64,000 nucleotides of DNA. Origin: Flavobacterium sp. 11 (lineage in GTDB: Bacteria > Bacteroidota > Bacteroidia > Flavobacteriales > Flavobacteriaceae). Where the stretch lies: assembly GCF_002754315.1 (NCBI RefSeq), contig NZ_PEFE01000001.1, positions 3,224,001-3,288,000 on the forward strand, in the 5' to 3' direction. A model generated the notes under the pieces. It was not told the origin of the DNA and searched no databases. It was given only the letters and a program-made list of their open reading frames with translations. A program made the position numbers and the translations under genes. Below, one piece after another: positions 36,519-48,021 of this stretch; position 1 is the stretch's first letter; the number at the start of each line of letters is the position of its first letter.

Positions 36519-37088
36519 ATGGAAATTTTAGAATTTATCAAACAACCTTGGCCTTGGTATATTGCAGGCCCATTAGTTGGACTTACAGTTCCGGCATTAT
36601 TAATTATTGGAAATAAATCTTTTGGAATTAGTGCTTCATTACGTCACACTTGTGCGATGTGTTTACCGGCAAATATTAAATTTTTCAAATACGATTGGAA
36701 AAAAGAAATCTGGAATATGTTTTTCGTTTTCGGAATTTTAATTGGTGGTATTATTGCTTTCAGTTTTTTATCAAATCCGAATCCAATTATTATAAACGAC
36801 AATCTAAGAACAGAATTAGCGTCGTATGGAGTTACAAATATCAACGGAATGCTGCCTGAACAACTGTTCTCGTGGGAAAACTTAATCACACTAAAAGGAT
36901 TTTTTATGATGGTTATAGGTGGATTTTTTATTGGTTTCGGTTCTCGTTATGCGGGAGGTTGCACCAGTGGTCACTCAATTTCAGGTTTGTCAAATTTACA
37001 ATTGCCTTCTTTGATTGCAACGTGTTGCTTCTTCATAGGCGGATTGATTATGGCGAACATCATTTTACCTTTAATCCTTTCACTATAA
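36519..37088 (+). CDS. YeeE/YedE family permease, first half
   Basis: A 189-residue membrane protein with four or five hydrophobic segments. It has GFGSRYAGGCTSGHSISGLSNLQLPSL, the Cys-containing signature of the YeeE/YedE (TsuA) family of thiosulfate importers. ATG 36519 follows the -7 box by 20 nt; the frame start at 36456 lies inside the operator. The partner half begins 12 bp downstream, so the two products probably form one split transporter for thiosulfate or another sulfur anion. Confidence 0.88.
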   Translation: MEILEFIKQPWPWYIAGPLVGLTVPALLIIGNKSFGISASLRHTCAMCLPANIKFFKYDWKKEIWNMFFVFGILIGGIIAFSFLSNPNPIIINDNLRTELASYGVTNINGMLPEQLFSWENLITLKGFFMMVIGGFFIGFGSRYAGGCTSGHSISGLSNLQLPSLIATCCFFIGGLIMANIILPLILSL

Positions 37089-37099
37089 AATTATTAGCT

Positions 37100-37597
37100 A
37101 TGCAAAATAAAGATCAAAATACAGATTTCGAAACTCGTTCCTTAGATACGGTTTGTGTCAACGAGAGTCAATTGGAACACAAGTGGTACCATAATTTAAA
37201 ATACTTAGTCATCGGTTTATTGTTTGGAATTGTTTTCATCAAAGCCGAAGTAATCAGCTGGTACCGCATTCAGGAAATGTTCCGTTTTCAATCCTTTCAC
37301 ATGTATGGGATTATAGGCAGTGCTGTTGTGGTGGGAATGATTTCAGTATTTCTTATTAAAAAATTCAATATTAAAACCATTTATGGTGAAAAAATTGAGT
37401 TCCACGACAAAACATTCAACAAAGGACAAATTTACGGCGGGCTCATATTTGGATTGGGTTGGGCCGTAACTGGAGCTTGTCCTGGACCATTGTTTGCACA
37501 AATTGGAACAGGTGCTACTGTTATGATTGTTACCTTATTATCCGCAGTAGTGGGAACTTGGGTATATGGTTATTTTAGAGATAAACTACCTCATTAA
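37100..37597 (+). CDS. YeeE/YedE family permease, second half
   Basis: A 165-residue membrane protein with the second YeeE signature FGLGWAVTGACPGPLFAQIGTG and four or so hydrophobic segments. The start at ATG 37100 leaves a 12-bp gap to the first half. Upstream codons in the same frame run antiparallel to known family sequence and overlap the first gene. The cysteine in TGACPGP matches the conserved Cys thought to hand thiosulfate along in TsuA. The TsdA-like gene begins 7 bp later. Confidence 0.88.
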   Translation: MQNKDQNTDFETRSLDTVCVNESQLEHKWYHNLKYLVIGLLFGIVFIKAEVISWYRIQEMFRFQSFHMYGIIGSAVVVGMISVFLIKKFNIKTIYGEKIEFHDKTFNKGQIYGGLIFGLGWAVTGACPGPLFAQIGTGATVMIVTLLSAVVGTWVYGYFRDKLPH

Positions 37598-37603
37598 AAA
37601 AAT

Positions 37604-38683
37604 ATGAATTCAGAAAAACAAAATATAGTCCAATTTAGGTCGATGATAAAAAGGGTAATTTACCTCTTCATCACTATTATTTCTTTAATAATAGGGTTGT
37701 TGCTATTCTTGTTTTTCAATTCATCAATCACCGCTTGGTTTCAAAAAAGTGATGTAAATATTGACTCTCTTTATATCGATGCCGAGAAAAAAGTGATTTT
37801 ACAAAACGAAATGGCAAAATTCTGGAAACCAGCTGATATCAATTTGATTACTGATTCAACTTTAAAGCAGGAAGTGGAATATGGCAAAGATTTAATTGCA
37901 CATACCGCTAAATATTTGGGTCCAAATGGTAGTGTGAAGCAAATTACTAATGGTATGAATTGTAACAATTGCCACTTAGATGCGGGCACAAAACCTTGGG
38001 GAAATAATTACGGTTCTGTATATTCTATGTATCCAAAAATGAGAGCGCGAAGCGGACAAGTAGAAGACCTTTACAAAAGAGTCAATGATTGCATGGAAAG
38101 AAGCTTAAATGGTCAGCCTCTAAAAAGAGATGAAAAAGAGATGAAAGCCATGATTGCGTATATCGAATATATTGGTAGTAATGTCCCTAAAGGAAAAGAA
38201 GCAAAAGCCTCTGGAATCTATGATTTAGAATATTTAGACAGAGCTGCAGACCCAGTTAAAGGAAAAGCTTTGTACGATACCAAATGTGCCAGTTGTCATC
38301 AAGTGAATGGTCAAGGAATTTTGGCAGAAGATAAAAAGGAGTATACGTATCCACCACTTTGGGGCAAAAATTCATATAATAATGGTGCGGGATTATTTAG
38401 AATCAGTCGTTTTGCCGGGTATATAAAATACAATATGCCGCTGGGCGCTACGTATGATAATCCTCAATTATCTGATGAAGAGTCTTGGGATATTGCCGCT
38501 TATGTTGAAAATCTTGACAGACCATCAAAAGATTTAAGTCAAGACTGGCCCAATATTTCTAAAAAACCGTTGGATCATCCTTTTGGTCCTTTTTCTGATA
38601 CCTTTACGGAAGCGCAACATAAATTCGGACCTTTTAAACCCATAAAAGACGAAAAAAAGAAAAACGAAAAAAAACAATCTTAA
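37604..38683 (+). CDS. TsdA-like diheme cytochrome c (thiosulfate dehydrogenase family)
   Basis: A 359-residue protein with one N-terminal membrane anchor (residues ~17-40) and two heme sites: CNNCH at 120-124 in NCNNCHLDAGTKPWG, and CASCH at 228-232. The first site and its HLDAG context resemble TsdA, the bifunctional thiosulfate dehydrogenase/tetrathionate reductase. The likely reaction is oxidation of two thiosulfates to tetrathionate in the periplasm, or the reverse. It is co-transcribed with YeeE permeases and a secreted DsrE protein. A lysine-rich tail ends the protein. The exact direction and substrate are inferred. Confidence 0.82.
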   Translation: MNSEKQNIVQFRSMIKRVIYLFITIISLIIGLLLFLFFNSSITAWFQKSDVNIDSLYIDAEKKVILQNEMAKFWKPADINLITDSTLKQEVEYGKDLIAHTAKYLGPNGSVKQITNGMNCNNCHLDAGTKPWGNNYGSVYSMYPKMRARSGQVEDLYKRVNDCMERSLNGQPLKRDEKEMKAMIAYIEYIGSNVPKGKEAKASGIYDLEYLDRAADPVKGKALYDTKCASCHQVNGQGILAEDKKEYTYPPLWGKNSYNNGAGLFRISRFAGYIKYNMPLGATYDNPQLSDEESWDIAAYVENLDRPSKDLSQDWPNISKKPLDHPFGPFSDTFTEAQHKFGPFKPIKDEKKKNEKKQS

Positions 38684-38692
38684 AACTCAATT

Positions 38693-39118
38693 ATGAAAAA
38701 CGGGACCCTTTTATTTATTCTTGTATTTAGTATGATTTCAATTGGCGCATTGGCACAAAAAAAGCCGAACAACCATAAAATCGTTTTCCAGTTTACTAAT
38801 GCTACTGATACTTTGCAACAGAAAGCAATTGTAAACCAGCTGAAAAATATGACTACACATTGGCCAAATGCCAAATACGAAGTCGTCATTCACAGTATGG
38901 GTTTGCCATTAGTAATGTCTGCAAAATCAAAGCAAATAGACGCCATAAAAGCGCTTCGGGCAAAAGGTGTCCGCTTTTTAGTATGTGAGAACACCATGAA
39001 AAGTCAAAAAGTAAACAAAGACCAATTGATTCCGGAAGTAGAATATGTGCCGGTTGGAATTGCTGAAATTGTTGAAAAACAAGAGCAAGGCTGGACGTAC
39101 GTCAAAGGCGGATTTTAA
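38693..39118 (+). CDS. Secreted DsrE-family protein
   Basis: A 141-residue protein with a signal peptide (MKNGTLLFILVFSMISIGALAQ) and a DsrE/F-like fold. The text FQFTNATDTLQQKAIVNQLKNM and the conserved Cys in RFLVCENTMKSQ are typical. DsrE-type proteins carry sulfur on a cysteine. Export to the periplasm places it with the TsdA-like cytochrome just upstream (9-bp gap), so it may accept sulfane sulfur made or used there. Confidence 0.85.
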   Translation: MKNGTLLFILVFSMISIGALAQKKPNNHKIVFQFTNATDTLQQKAIVNQLKNMTTHWPNAKYEVVIHSMGLPLVMSAKSKQIDAIKALRAKGVRFLVCENTMKSQKVNKDQLIPEVEYVPVGIAEIVEKQEQGWTYVKGGF

Positions 39119-39219
39119 ATTAAAAATGTAAATTATATTTTACACCATCTTACACCATTAATTTAGCTGTAGTTTTTCTGTAAAAAGCTGTTAAAAACTA
39201 AACCAACAAACCTAAAACC

Positions 39220-40914
39220 ATGAGCAATAACCGAAGAGATTTTCTAAAATCAGTGGGGACATTAGGCCTCGGTGCTGCGATTATTTCGCCTATTTCCGCT
39301 ATTGCAAATGCAAATCAGACTGAAAAAATAAACTTGGATACAACAATAGATGGTTCTAAACTGCAAACAATTTCTATTCTTCAAACCACCGATGTGCATT
39401 GTCAGATTCATCCGCATGATGAGTTATTCTGGGAAAATGGCAAAGCCGTTTTTAGAAAAACGGGCGGTTATGCCTATATGGCAACCTTATTGAAACAGTT
39501 AAAAAAGAAAAACCCAAATACTTTTACTATTGATACCGGTGATATGTTTCAAGGCAGCGAATTAAGCGTAGAAACCACTGGTGAAGCTTTTGTTCCCATT
39601 TTAAATGCATTGAATTACGATTTGTACTTACCTGGAAACTGGGAAGTAATTTATGGAAAAAGAAAAATGCAAACGCTGTTAGGTTCTCTTGATGCACCAA
39701 AAATTTGTACAAATATGTACCACGATTTAGGCGAAGGAAAACGAGGTGAACTTATTTTTCAGCCGTATACGATTTGGCATATTGCCGGAGCAAAAATTGG
39801 TTTTTTAGGATACACCGATCCTTTGGTACCATTGCGCCAAAGTCCAAATTACAGCAAGGGAATCTTATATACTAATCCCGAAGAAAATCTGGCTCATTAT
39901 GTGGATGTGCTAAGAAATCAGGAACAATGCAGTTATGTAATTATAATTGCACATCTGGGTTTATCGCAGCAAATAGCATTGGCAAACCGACCAGAATGTG
40001 AAGGTGTGAACTATATTTTGGGTGGCGATACGCACGAAAGAGTCCGCAAACCTATTGTTTGTAAGTATTCTAAAGTGGTGGAACCTGGAGCCTTCGGTTC
40101 TTTTATTGGGAAATTAGATTTGACTATCCTCAACGGAAAAGTCATTGAAGACAGCTATGAATTAATAGAAGTCGATTCTCCAAAAATAAAACCCGATGGT
40201 ACAATTGAGAAATTATTAAAAGAGAAAGAAGCTCTTTATCAAGAACAAATCAATCAGGTTATTGGCTATAGCACGATTCCTTTGTACCGTTATTTTGTGG
40301 TAGAAAATCCTATTGACACGATGATTTTGAATGCTCTAAACTGGAAATTTCCTGAAATCGATATTAATCTTTCTAATGGATTCCGTTTCTGTCCGCCCAA
40401 AACTACTCCGAATGAAACAGGAAATATTCCCATCACAAACGGATTTATCTTTGATATGCTTCCCGTGGACAGCACCGTAAGAACCGCAAAAGTGACTGGA
40501 AAGCAATTGAAAAACTGGCTCGAAAAAGAATTAAATAATGTCTTTGCCGAAGATGCTTCGAAACGTTTTGGCGGTTGGGTCGTAAAATTCAAGGGAATGG
40601 AGGTACAATTCAATGCTTTTGCAGAAATGGACAAAAGAGTGCAAAGTATTACTGTGAAAAATATTCCGATCGATTCTGAAAAACTATATACCATCATGGC
40701 ATGTGAACGTGATGGCGATCCTGTGGATATGCTTTGCAGAATGAAAGGCGTTATAGATGCCAAAAATACAACCTCAACTTTGCATACGGTAATGAGAGAA
40801 TATTTAAAACAAAATTCTCCCGTTACGCCAACACCCGAAAAAAACGCGATAATTTTGGATGCTCCAGAAACATTGCTATCTCAAGTTACAGGTGTTGATT
40901 ATACTTTTAGATAG
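39220..40914 (+). CDS. soxB: SoxB-like metallophosphoesterase-fold protein
   Basis: A 564-residue protein with a twin-arginine signal (NNRRDFLKSVG...IANA). The N-terminal dinuclear-metal domain shows TTDVHCQIHPHDE, TIDTGDMFQGSELS, PGNWEVIYGK, IIAHLGLSQQ and LGGDTHERVRKP. The C-terminal 5'-nucleotidase-like domain follows. The GNWE and Tat signal fit SoxB, which hydrolyses a sulfate group from a SoxYZ-bound thiosulfonate, better than ordinary 5'-nucleotidases. No SoxAX, SoxYZ or SoxCD genes are in the window, so its carrier or substrate here is open. It lies 102 bp after the DsrE gene and ends at a terminator. Confidence 0.75.
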   Translation: MSNNRRDFLKSVGTLGLGAAIISPISAIANANQTEKINLDTTIDGSKLQTISILQTTDVHCQIHPHDELFWENGKAVFRKTGGYAYMATLLKQLKKKNPNTFTIDTGDMFQGSELSVETTGEAFVPILNALNYDLYLPGNWEVIYGKRKMQTLLGSLDAPKICTNMYHDLGEGKRGELIFQPYTIWHIAGAKIGFLGYTDPLVPLRQSPNYSKGILYTNPEENLAHYVDVLRNQEQCSYVIIIAHLGLSQQIALANRPECEGVNYILGGDTHERVRKPIVCKYSKVVEPGAFGSFIGKLDLTILNGKVIEDSYELIEVDSPKIKPDGTIEKLLKEKEALYQEQINQVIGYSTIPLYRYFVVENPIDTMILNALNWKFPEIDINLSNGFRFCPPKTTPNETGNIPITNGFIFDMLPVDSTVRTAKVTGKQLKNWLEKELNNVFAEDASKRFGGWVVKFKGMEVQFNAFAEMDKRVQSITVKNIPIDSEKLYTIMACERDGDPVDMLCRMKGVIDAKNTTSTLHTVMREYLKQNSPVTPTPEKNAIILDAPETLLSQVTGVDYTFR

Positions 40915-40941
40915 TCTTTCAATCGTAAAGTCAAAAGTTAT

Positions 40942-40979
40942 AAAGCCGATTGTATAGAACATTCGGCTTTGTTTTTTTT
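40942..40979 (+). terminator. Rho-independent terminator after the SoxB-like gene
   Basis: An 8-bp stem AAAGCCGA/TCGGCTTT is followed by G and a run of eight T residues. It isolates the next, Crp-type promoter. Confidence 0.82.
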
Positions 40980-40986
40980 GGTCAAT

Positions 40987-41030
40987 GTGATAAAAGTTAC
41001 TTCCCAATTATATTGATGGAATTATTTTTG
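40987..41030 (+). promoter_or_regulatory. Crp-type operator plus -7 box upstream of the outer membrane barrel gene
   Basis: GTGATAAAAGTTAC at 40987-41000 is a member of the shared dyad family. TATTTTTG at 41023-41030 matches TAnnTTTG and ends 36.5 bp from the dyad centre. No -33 TTG. The gene starts at 41053. Confidence 0.75.
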
Positions 41031-41052
41031 TACCAAATCTAAACGTTCAAAA

Positions 41053-42483
41053 ATGAAAAAATTTTTCATAATAATTTATATACTTACCTCTCTCCTTTTT
41101 TCTATAAATACAATTGCGCAACATCAGGAAATTTTAGATAAGCCAACAGTTTGGAAAGAAAAAAGTAATGAAAAATTTGATTCTACCTCGATTTTAAATG
41201 CTTTCAAAAATGGAAATTTCAGTGGCCATTTTCGTTATTATTTGATGAATACCAATAATGAAAAGGGCTTATCTGATTATTATGCGAATGCACTTGGCGG
41301 AGGCGTAAAGTTTGAAACCGCTAAATTTTATAATTTTCAATTTGGCGTAAGCGGCTATTACGTTTTTAATATTGGTTCCTCTGATTTTACTAAAAAAGAT
41401 TCCATTACAAATGCTCCCAATCGATATGAAGTAGCACTTTTTGATATCCAAAACCCATCAAAAAAAGACAATTTAAGTCGATTAGAAGAATTATATTTGA
41501 AATACAACTATAAAAAATCAGATGTAACTCTTGGAAAACAACTCCTGAATACTCCCTTTATTAATCTTCAAGATGGCCGAATGCGTCCTACAGCAGTAAA
41601 CGGAATTTGGATAGATTTTAATGAAATCAAAAAGACTACAATCAATTTAGGCTACCTCTACGGAATCTCACCACGAAGCACGCTAAAATATTTTGAAGTG
41701 GGAGAATCAATAGGAATCTACCCTACAGGCGTGAATCCAGATGGAACAAAATCTGATTATGTAGGGAATTTAGACAGCAACGGAATTTATATTTTTGGTG
41801 TGCAAAATGAATCCATACAGCATCTAAAAACACTTTTGTGGAATCAATATGTAGAGAATATATTTAATACTGCTTTGCTCCAAATGGACTATGCCTACCC
41901 TTTACATTCAAACTCAAAACTGCTTATTGGATTTCAAACCATTTACCAAAACGGACTGAATTTTGGAGGAAATGAAGATCAAAATAAAACCTATTTTCAA
42001 AAAAATAGCAACTCACAAACTTTTGGAGGAAGGCTCGGTTGGAAAAATAAAACGCTCGAATTGACTTTAAATTACAACCGAATTACAGCCAAAGGAAGGT
42101 ATTTAATGCCCCGAGAATGGGGTCGAGATCCTTTTTATACGTTTATGCCAAGAGAACGCAATGAAGGTTTTGGAGATGTAAATGCGTTGATGACTAAATT
42201 ACAATATACACATCCTAAAAAAACATTCAAATCAAATTTCGCAGTTGGTTATTTTGATTTGCCGGATGTAAAAAACGTTGCATTAAACAAATACGGATTA
42301 CCATCTTATGTCCAGACTAACGCTGACATTCGATATGAATTTCAAGGATTTTTAAAAGGTTTTGATGCCCAACTATTGTATGTGCATAAATTTAATGTGA
42401 GAGAAACTTACGGCAACAAAAATTATGTTTTCAACAAAACTGACATGAGTACTATCAATTTTATTGTCAATTTCAATTTTTAA
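41053..42483 (+). CDS. Outer membrane beta-barrel porin-like protein
   Basis: A 476-residue exported protein with signal peptide (MKKFFIIIYILTSLLFSINTIAQ). It is rich in alternating aromatic and polar strands, such as GHFRYYLMNTN and LYLKYNYKKSDVTLGKQ, and ends in the C-terminal aromatic strand NFIVNFNF typical of barrel insertion. It resembles OprD-like or phosphate-selective porins in general layout, with no TonB box or plug. Its Crp-type promoter places it in the sulfur regulon, so it is probably the outer membrane entry or exit route for the island's sulfur anions. Confidence 0.78.
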   Translation: MKKFFIIIYILTSLLFSINTIAQHQEILDKPTVWKEKSNEKFDSTSILNAFKNGNFSGHFRYYLMNTNNEKGLSDYYANALGGGVKFETAKFYNFQFGVSGYYVFNIGSSDFTKKDSITNAPNRYEVALFDIQNPSKKDNLSRLEELYLKYNYKKSDVTLGKQLLNTPFINLQDGRMRPTAVNGIWIDFNEIKKTTINLGYLYGISPRSTLKYFEVGESIGIYPTGVNPDGTKSDYVGNLDSNGIYIFGVQNESIQHLKTLLWNQYVENIFNTALLQMDYAYPLHSNSKLLIGFQTIYQNGLNFGGNEDQNKTYFQKNSNSQTFGGRLGWKNKTLELTLNYNRITAKGRYLMPREWGRDPFYTFMPRERNEGFGDVNALMTKLQYTHPKKTFKSNFAVGYFDLPDVKNVALNKYGLPSYVQTNADIRYEFQGFLKGFDAQLLYVHKFNVRETYGNKNYVFNKTDMSTINFIVNFNF

Positions 42484-42843
42484 AACCCTTTAATCCAAGT
42501 GATAAAATTTCATTATCAAATAATTCAGCAGTAGATACAACAACGTTCCTACCACAGCAAATGTGATGATACAGCTAATCAGATTCAGCACAATATTAGG
42601 AATAAACTTCAATCGGGGATGTGTAATTAAGGGTTCCCGATGCAGTCTTTCGTGAAAATTTTCCTTTGCTATTTTGAGTTTCTTTTTGATAGCCCTTACG
42701 TTTTAAAGACAATAGCGATGAATGATCACTATTGATTTTTGTTTTACTATTTTGAATACTCTAAATTACGTAATATTTTCAAGATAAAGAGGTTATAAAA
42801 TAGATTTAATCTGCTTAGGTATTGACTGTATCAGAATTGCCTT
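42484..42843. other. Gap between barrel gene and TerB-like gene
   Basis: This 360-bp stretch contains only the start-less minus-strand frame noted at 42490-42702. The remaining ~140 bp next to the TerB-like gene show nothing I can name. Confidence 0.4.
42490..42702 (-). pseudogene. Possible gene remnant or start-less small membrane protein
   Basis: On the minus strand a 70-codon open stretch ends with TAA at 42490-42492. It encodes a basic N-terminal part (KKKLKIAKENFHERLHREP) and one clear hydrophobic segment (IVLNLISCIITFAVVGTLLYLLL). No ATG, GTG or TTG precedes the basic part in frame, since a stop lies just upstream. It may be the 3' end of a decayed membrane protein gene, or may use a rare start. 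Family unknown. Confidence 0.35.
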
Positions 42844-43290
42844 TTATATCCCTTTTATATTCCCTTTGTTTTTCAAGAAAATCACTTCAATTATTTTACT
42901 GGTCATATCAGCATCAATTTTGAGTCGATTTGATAAAACTTCAATTAGGTTTTTTTCTTCTTTTTCCAATGTTCCGTCAGCCAGTAACACTTCTAATGCA
43001 AGAGCAAATACAGTTTCTTTATCTTCTTCTTTAATTAGTTCACAACAGGCAGAAATGTATTTTAATTGCCCCAGTTCCATTCTTAAATTGAATGATTTTG
43101 CATAAAGTGGTGCCATATCGATTCCGACAAATTTTTGTTTCGAATGCAATACTCTTGATAACCATGCTGTTTCCGAATCCGTAATTTGATTATCGGCAGA
43201 AATACAAGAATATAAAATTCCAACCCAAGCTTCAAACTCTGAGGTTACTGGATTTTGGTCACTAATATTTTTATTTTCAAATGAATTCAT
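42844..43290 (-). CDS. TerB-like domain protein
   Basis: A 148-residue, mostly helical acidic protein. The pattern WVGILYSCISADNQITDSETAWLSRVL and the second-half LEVLLADGTLEKEEKNLIEVLSNRL resemble the two EF-like helix pairs of TerB/tellurite-resistance domains, with ADG and ADNQ turns that often bind metal. It has no signal peptide. Function unknown. It is isolated between two intergenic stretches and is transcribed against the surrounding genes. Confidence 0.65.
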   Translation of the reverse strand: MNSFENKNISDQNPVTSEFEAWVGILYSCISADNQITDSETAWLSRVLHSKQKFVGIDMAPLYAKSFNLRMELGQLKYISACCELIKEEDKETVFALALEVLLADGTLEKEEKNLIEVLSNRLKIDADMTSKIIEVIFLKNKGNIKGI

Positions 43291-45930
<2,640 letters not shown>

Positions 45931-45953
45931 TATTAGAATTTATAATTTGTTTG

Positions 45954-45987
45954 AAAAGGTGGTCTGGCAACGGACCACCTTTTTTTA
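45954..45987 (+). terminator. Rho-independent terminator of katG
   Basis: An 11-bp perfect stem AAAAGGTGGTC/GACCACCTTTT with an 8-nt loop is followed by T residues. Confidence 0.87.
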
Positions 45988-46093
45988 TTTTGTAGTTTGA
46001 TTTGCAGACTGATTATACCTAAATAAAACTTGTTTATTAATCTTAAAAAGATTCTATATTCTGTATTTTTTATAAGATATATACCAGCCATAA

Positions 46094-46134
46094 AGTGGCA
46101 CTAATCCGTCCTTTTTGGATGGCTTCGTGCCATT
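46094..46134. other. Two-part hairpin in the katG-gapN gap
   Basis: An outer 8-bp stem (46094-46101 with 46127-46134, one G-T pair) surrounds a possible inner ATCC/GGAT stem. It is more GC-rich than its surroundings and is not followed by a T-tract. Confidence 0.4.
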
Positions 46135-46205
46135 AAATGACTTCTGCTAATGTGATAGATAACTAACCATAAATTAATCTATACCAACAAATCTAAATGA
46201 TTTCA

Positions 46206-46243
46206 TTTTCAATGCTTTACGGGAAACCGTAAAACATTGAAAA
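46206..46243. other. Stable hairpin with GAAA tetraloop in the katG-gapN gap
   Basis: A 9-bp stem, one C-A mismatch and a 7-bp stem (46206-46222 with 46227-46243) close a GAAA loop, a stable GNRA tetraloop if read on the plus strand. It lies beyond the katG terminator and outside the gapN transcript, so it is not explained by either gene. It could be a small RNA end or a repeat element. Confidence 0.5.
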
Positions 46244-46322
46244 TTTATAATTATTTAAAAAGACTTAGACGTATTACATAATTTTTTGAGAATAAAAATC
46301 TCATTTGCAAACTCAATCCCAT

Positions 46323-46354
46323 AAAAAAAGCCGTCACGAAAAACGAGACGGCTT
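46323..46354 (-). terminator. Rho-independent terminator of gapN
   Basis: On the minus strand an 8-bp stem AAGCCGTC/GACGGCTT is followed by a T-run (A-run at 46323-46329 on the plus strand). It lies about 20 bp past the gapN stop. Confidence 0.85.
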
Positions 46355-46375
46355 AAATTTTTAATTAAAAAGAGA

Positions 46376-47956
46376 TTACAAAATATAATCGGTATTAATG
46401 AAATTAGATTCTTTACTGCTCAGTAATTCCTGTAAAATAGCATTGTTATACTCATTGTCTTTAGATGCTACAAAGGTTCTAATCGAGAACGAACGCAAGG
46501 CATCATGAATACTCAATGTTCCTACAGCTGAATCTTTTCGTCCTGTAAAAGGGAAAACGTCCGGTCCTCTTTGGCAAGAACTGTTCAAGTTTACTCTACA
46601 CACTAAATTTACCAAAGCATCAATAAGCGGCGCAATAGTTTTGATGTCTTTTCCAAACAAACTTACTTGTTGCCCGTAATTTGATTCGGCCATATCATTC
46701 AAAGGCTCTTGAATGTCTTTGAAAGAAATAATAGGCACAACTGGACCAAATTGCTCTTCGTGATACACGCGCATTTCTTTATTTATAGGAAATAAAACTG
46801 CCGGGAAAATATAATTAGAAGAATGCTTCCCTCCTTTTTCATTGATTATCGCAGCTCCTTTACTGGTCGCATCATCAATCAATTCTTGAATGTAAGCCGG
46901 TTTTTCTTTTTCTGGTAAAGGCGTCAGAAACACGGATGCATCCCACGGATTTCCAAAAACCAACGCATCCACTTTGGCAGCAAAACGTTTGTTGAACTCA
47001 TCTGCAATAGACTCATGCACATACAACACTTTCAAAGCCGTACAACGCTGTCCATTGAACGATAAAGAGCCCGCAATACATTCTTGGATAGCCAAATCTA
47101 AATCGGCATCCGGAAGGATTATCGCAGGATTTTTTGCCTCCAAACCTAATATCAAACGCAATCTGTTTTTATTCGGATGCTGGTCTTGTAATGCAATTGC
47201 TGATTTACTGTTTCCTATCAAAGCCAAAATATCTACTTTCCCGGATTTCATTATTGGCGAAGCCACTTCACGTCCGCGACCGTATACAATATTGATGGCT
47301 CCTTTTGGAAAACTGCTTCTGAAAGCTTCCAACAAAGGAGAAATTAATAAAACTCCATGTTTAGCAGGTTTAAAAATTACCGGATTTCCCATAATCAAGG
47401 CAGGAATGAGCAACGAAAAAGTCTCATTCAACGGATAATTGTATGGTCCTAGACATAAAACAACACCAAGCGGTCCTCTGCGAACCATGGCATTTATTCC
47501 TTGTACTTTAGAAAAATGAGCGCTACGACTATTTAATTCTTTTAAACTGTCGATTGTATCGTAGATATATTCTACGGTTCTGTCAAATTCTTTTTCAGAA
47601 TCACCTAATGATTTTCCAATTTCCCACATCAATAATTTAACAACTTCTTTACGGGTTGTTTTCATTTGAGTAACAAAATTTTCCATGCATTTGATACGAT
47701 CCGTAACTTTCATGGTAGGCCATAATCCTTGACCGTTATTATATGCTGCACTAGCTGCATTAACTGCTTCCAGCGCTTCAGCTTCTCCCATAAACGGGAT
47801 TGAACCTAAAATAGTTGGGCCGTATTCTTCGGTGGATGAAATTGTTGAAAAAACCGGAGTGGTCTGACCGGTCCATTTTTTTAATTCTCTGTCAACTAAA
47901 TACGTATCTTGATTTAATAAAGTGCTAATTTGAAATTCTTCTGGTATTACATTCAT
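46376..47956 (-). CDS. gapN: NADP-dependent glyceraldehyde-3-phosphate dehydrogenase (GapN type aldehyde dehydrogenase)
   Basis: A 526-residue aldehyde dehydrogenase superfamily protein. The cofactor and catalytic motifs are [41 protein letters not shown] with the general-base Glu, and [14 protein letters not shown] with the nucleophilic Cys. The length and NGQRCTA loop fit non-phosphorylating GAPDH, which makes 3-phosphoglycerate and NADPH. It is isolated on the minus strand, between its own terminator and a rhodanese gene. Confidence 0.85.
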   Translation of the reverse strand: MNVIPEEFQISTLLNQDTYLVDRELKKWTGQTTPVFSTISSTEEYGPTILGSIPFMGEAEALEAVNAASAAYNNGQGLWPTMKVTDRIKCMENFVTQMKTTRKEVVKLLMWEIGKSLGDSEKEFDRTVEYIYDTIDSLKELNSRSAHFSKVQGINAMVRRGPLGVVLCLGPYNYPLNETFSLLIPALIMGNPVIFKPAKHGVLLISPLLEAFRSSFPKGAINIVYGRGREVASPIMKSGKVDILALIGNSKSAIALQDQHPNKNRLRLILGLEAKNPAIILPDADLDLAIQECIAGSLSFNGQRCTALKVLYVHESIADEFNKRFAAKVDALVFGNPWDASVFLTPLPEKEKPAYIQELIDDATSKGAAIINEKGGKHSSNYIFPAVLFPINKEMRVYHEEQFGPVVPIISFKDIQEPLNDMAESNYGQQVSLFGKDIKTIAPLIDALVNLVCRVNLNSSCQRGPDVFPFTGRKDSAVGTLSIHDALRSFSIRTFVASKDNEYNNAILQELLSSKESNFINTDYIL

Positions 47957-47995
47957 ACTAAAGTATTTTATGTTTTAATTTAAATTTTAAATAAA

Positions 47996-48017
47996 CAAAG
48001 AGGCACTGGCCTCTTTG
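47996..48017 (-). terminator. Perfect palindromic hairpin downstream of the minus-strand rhodanese gene
   Basis: A 9-bp perfect stem CAAAGAGGC/GCCTCTTTG with a 4-nt loop begins 5 bp past the stop of the rhodanese gene. On the minus strand it is followed by an A/T-rich tail (TTTATTTAAA). Likely a terminator, possibly also part of the gapN upstream region. Confidence 0.65.
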
Positions 48018-48021
48018 CGTT

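Larger units (their letters stand above)
45931..46375. other. Convergent intergenic region between katG and gapN
   Basis: This 445-bp region holds the katG terminator, two unexplained hairpins (46094-46134 and 46206-46243) and the gapN terminator. No reading frame of note is visible. Confidence 0.5.

Noticed and set aside
40290..40763. A 157-codon minus-strand frame
   Set aside because: It lies wholly inside the SoxB-like gene, which has conserved motifs in its own frame.
42499..42512. A sixth possible Crp-type dyad (GTGATAAAATTTCA)
   Set aside because: Only the left half matches, and no TTTG box lies 36.5 bp downstream. It is at the 3' end of the barrel gene and points to no gene.
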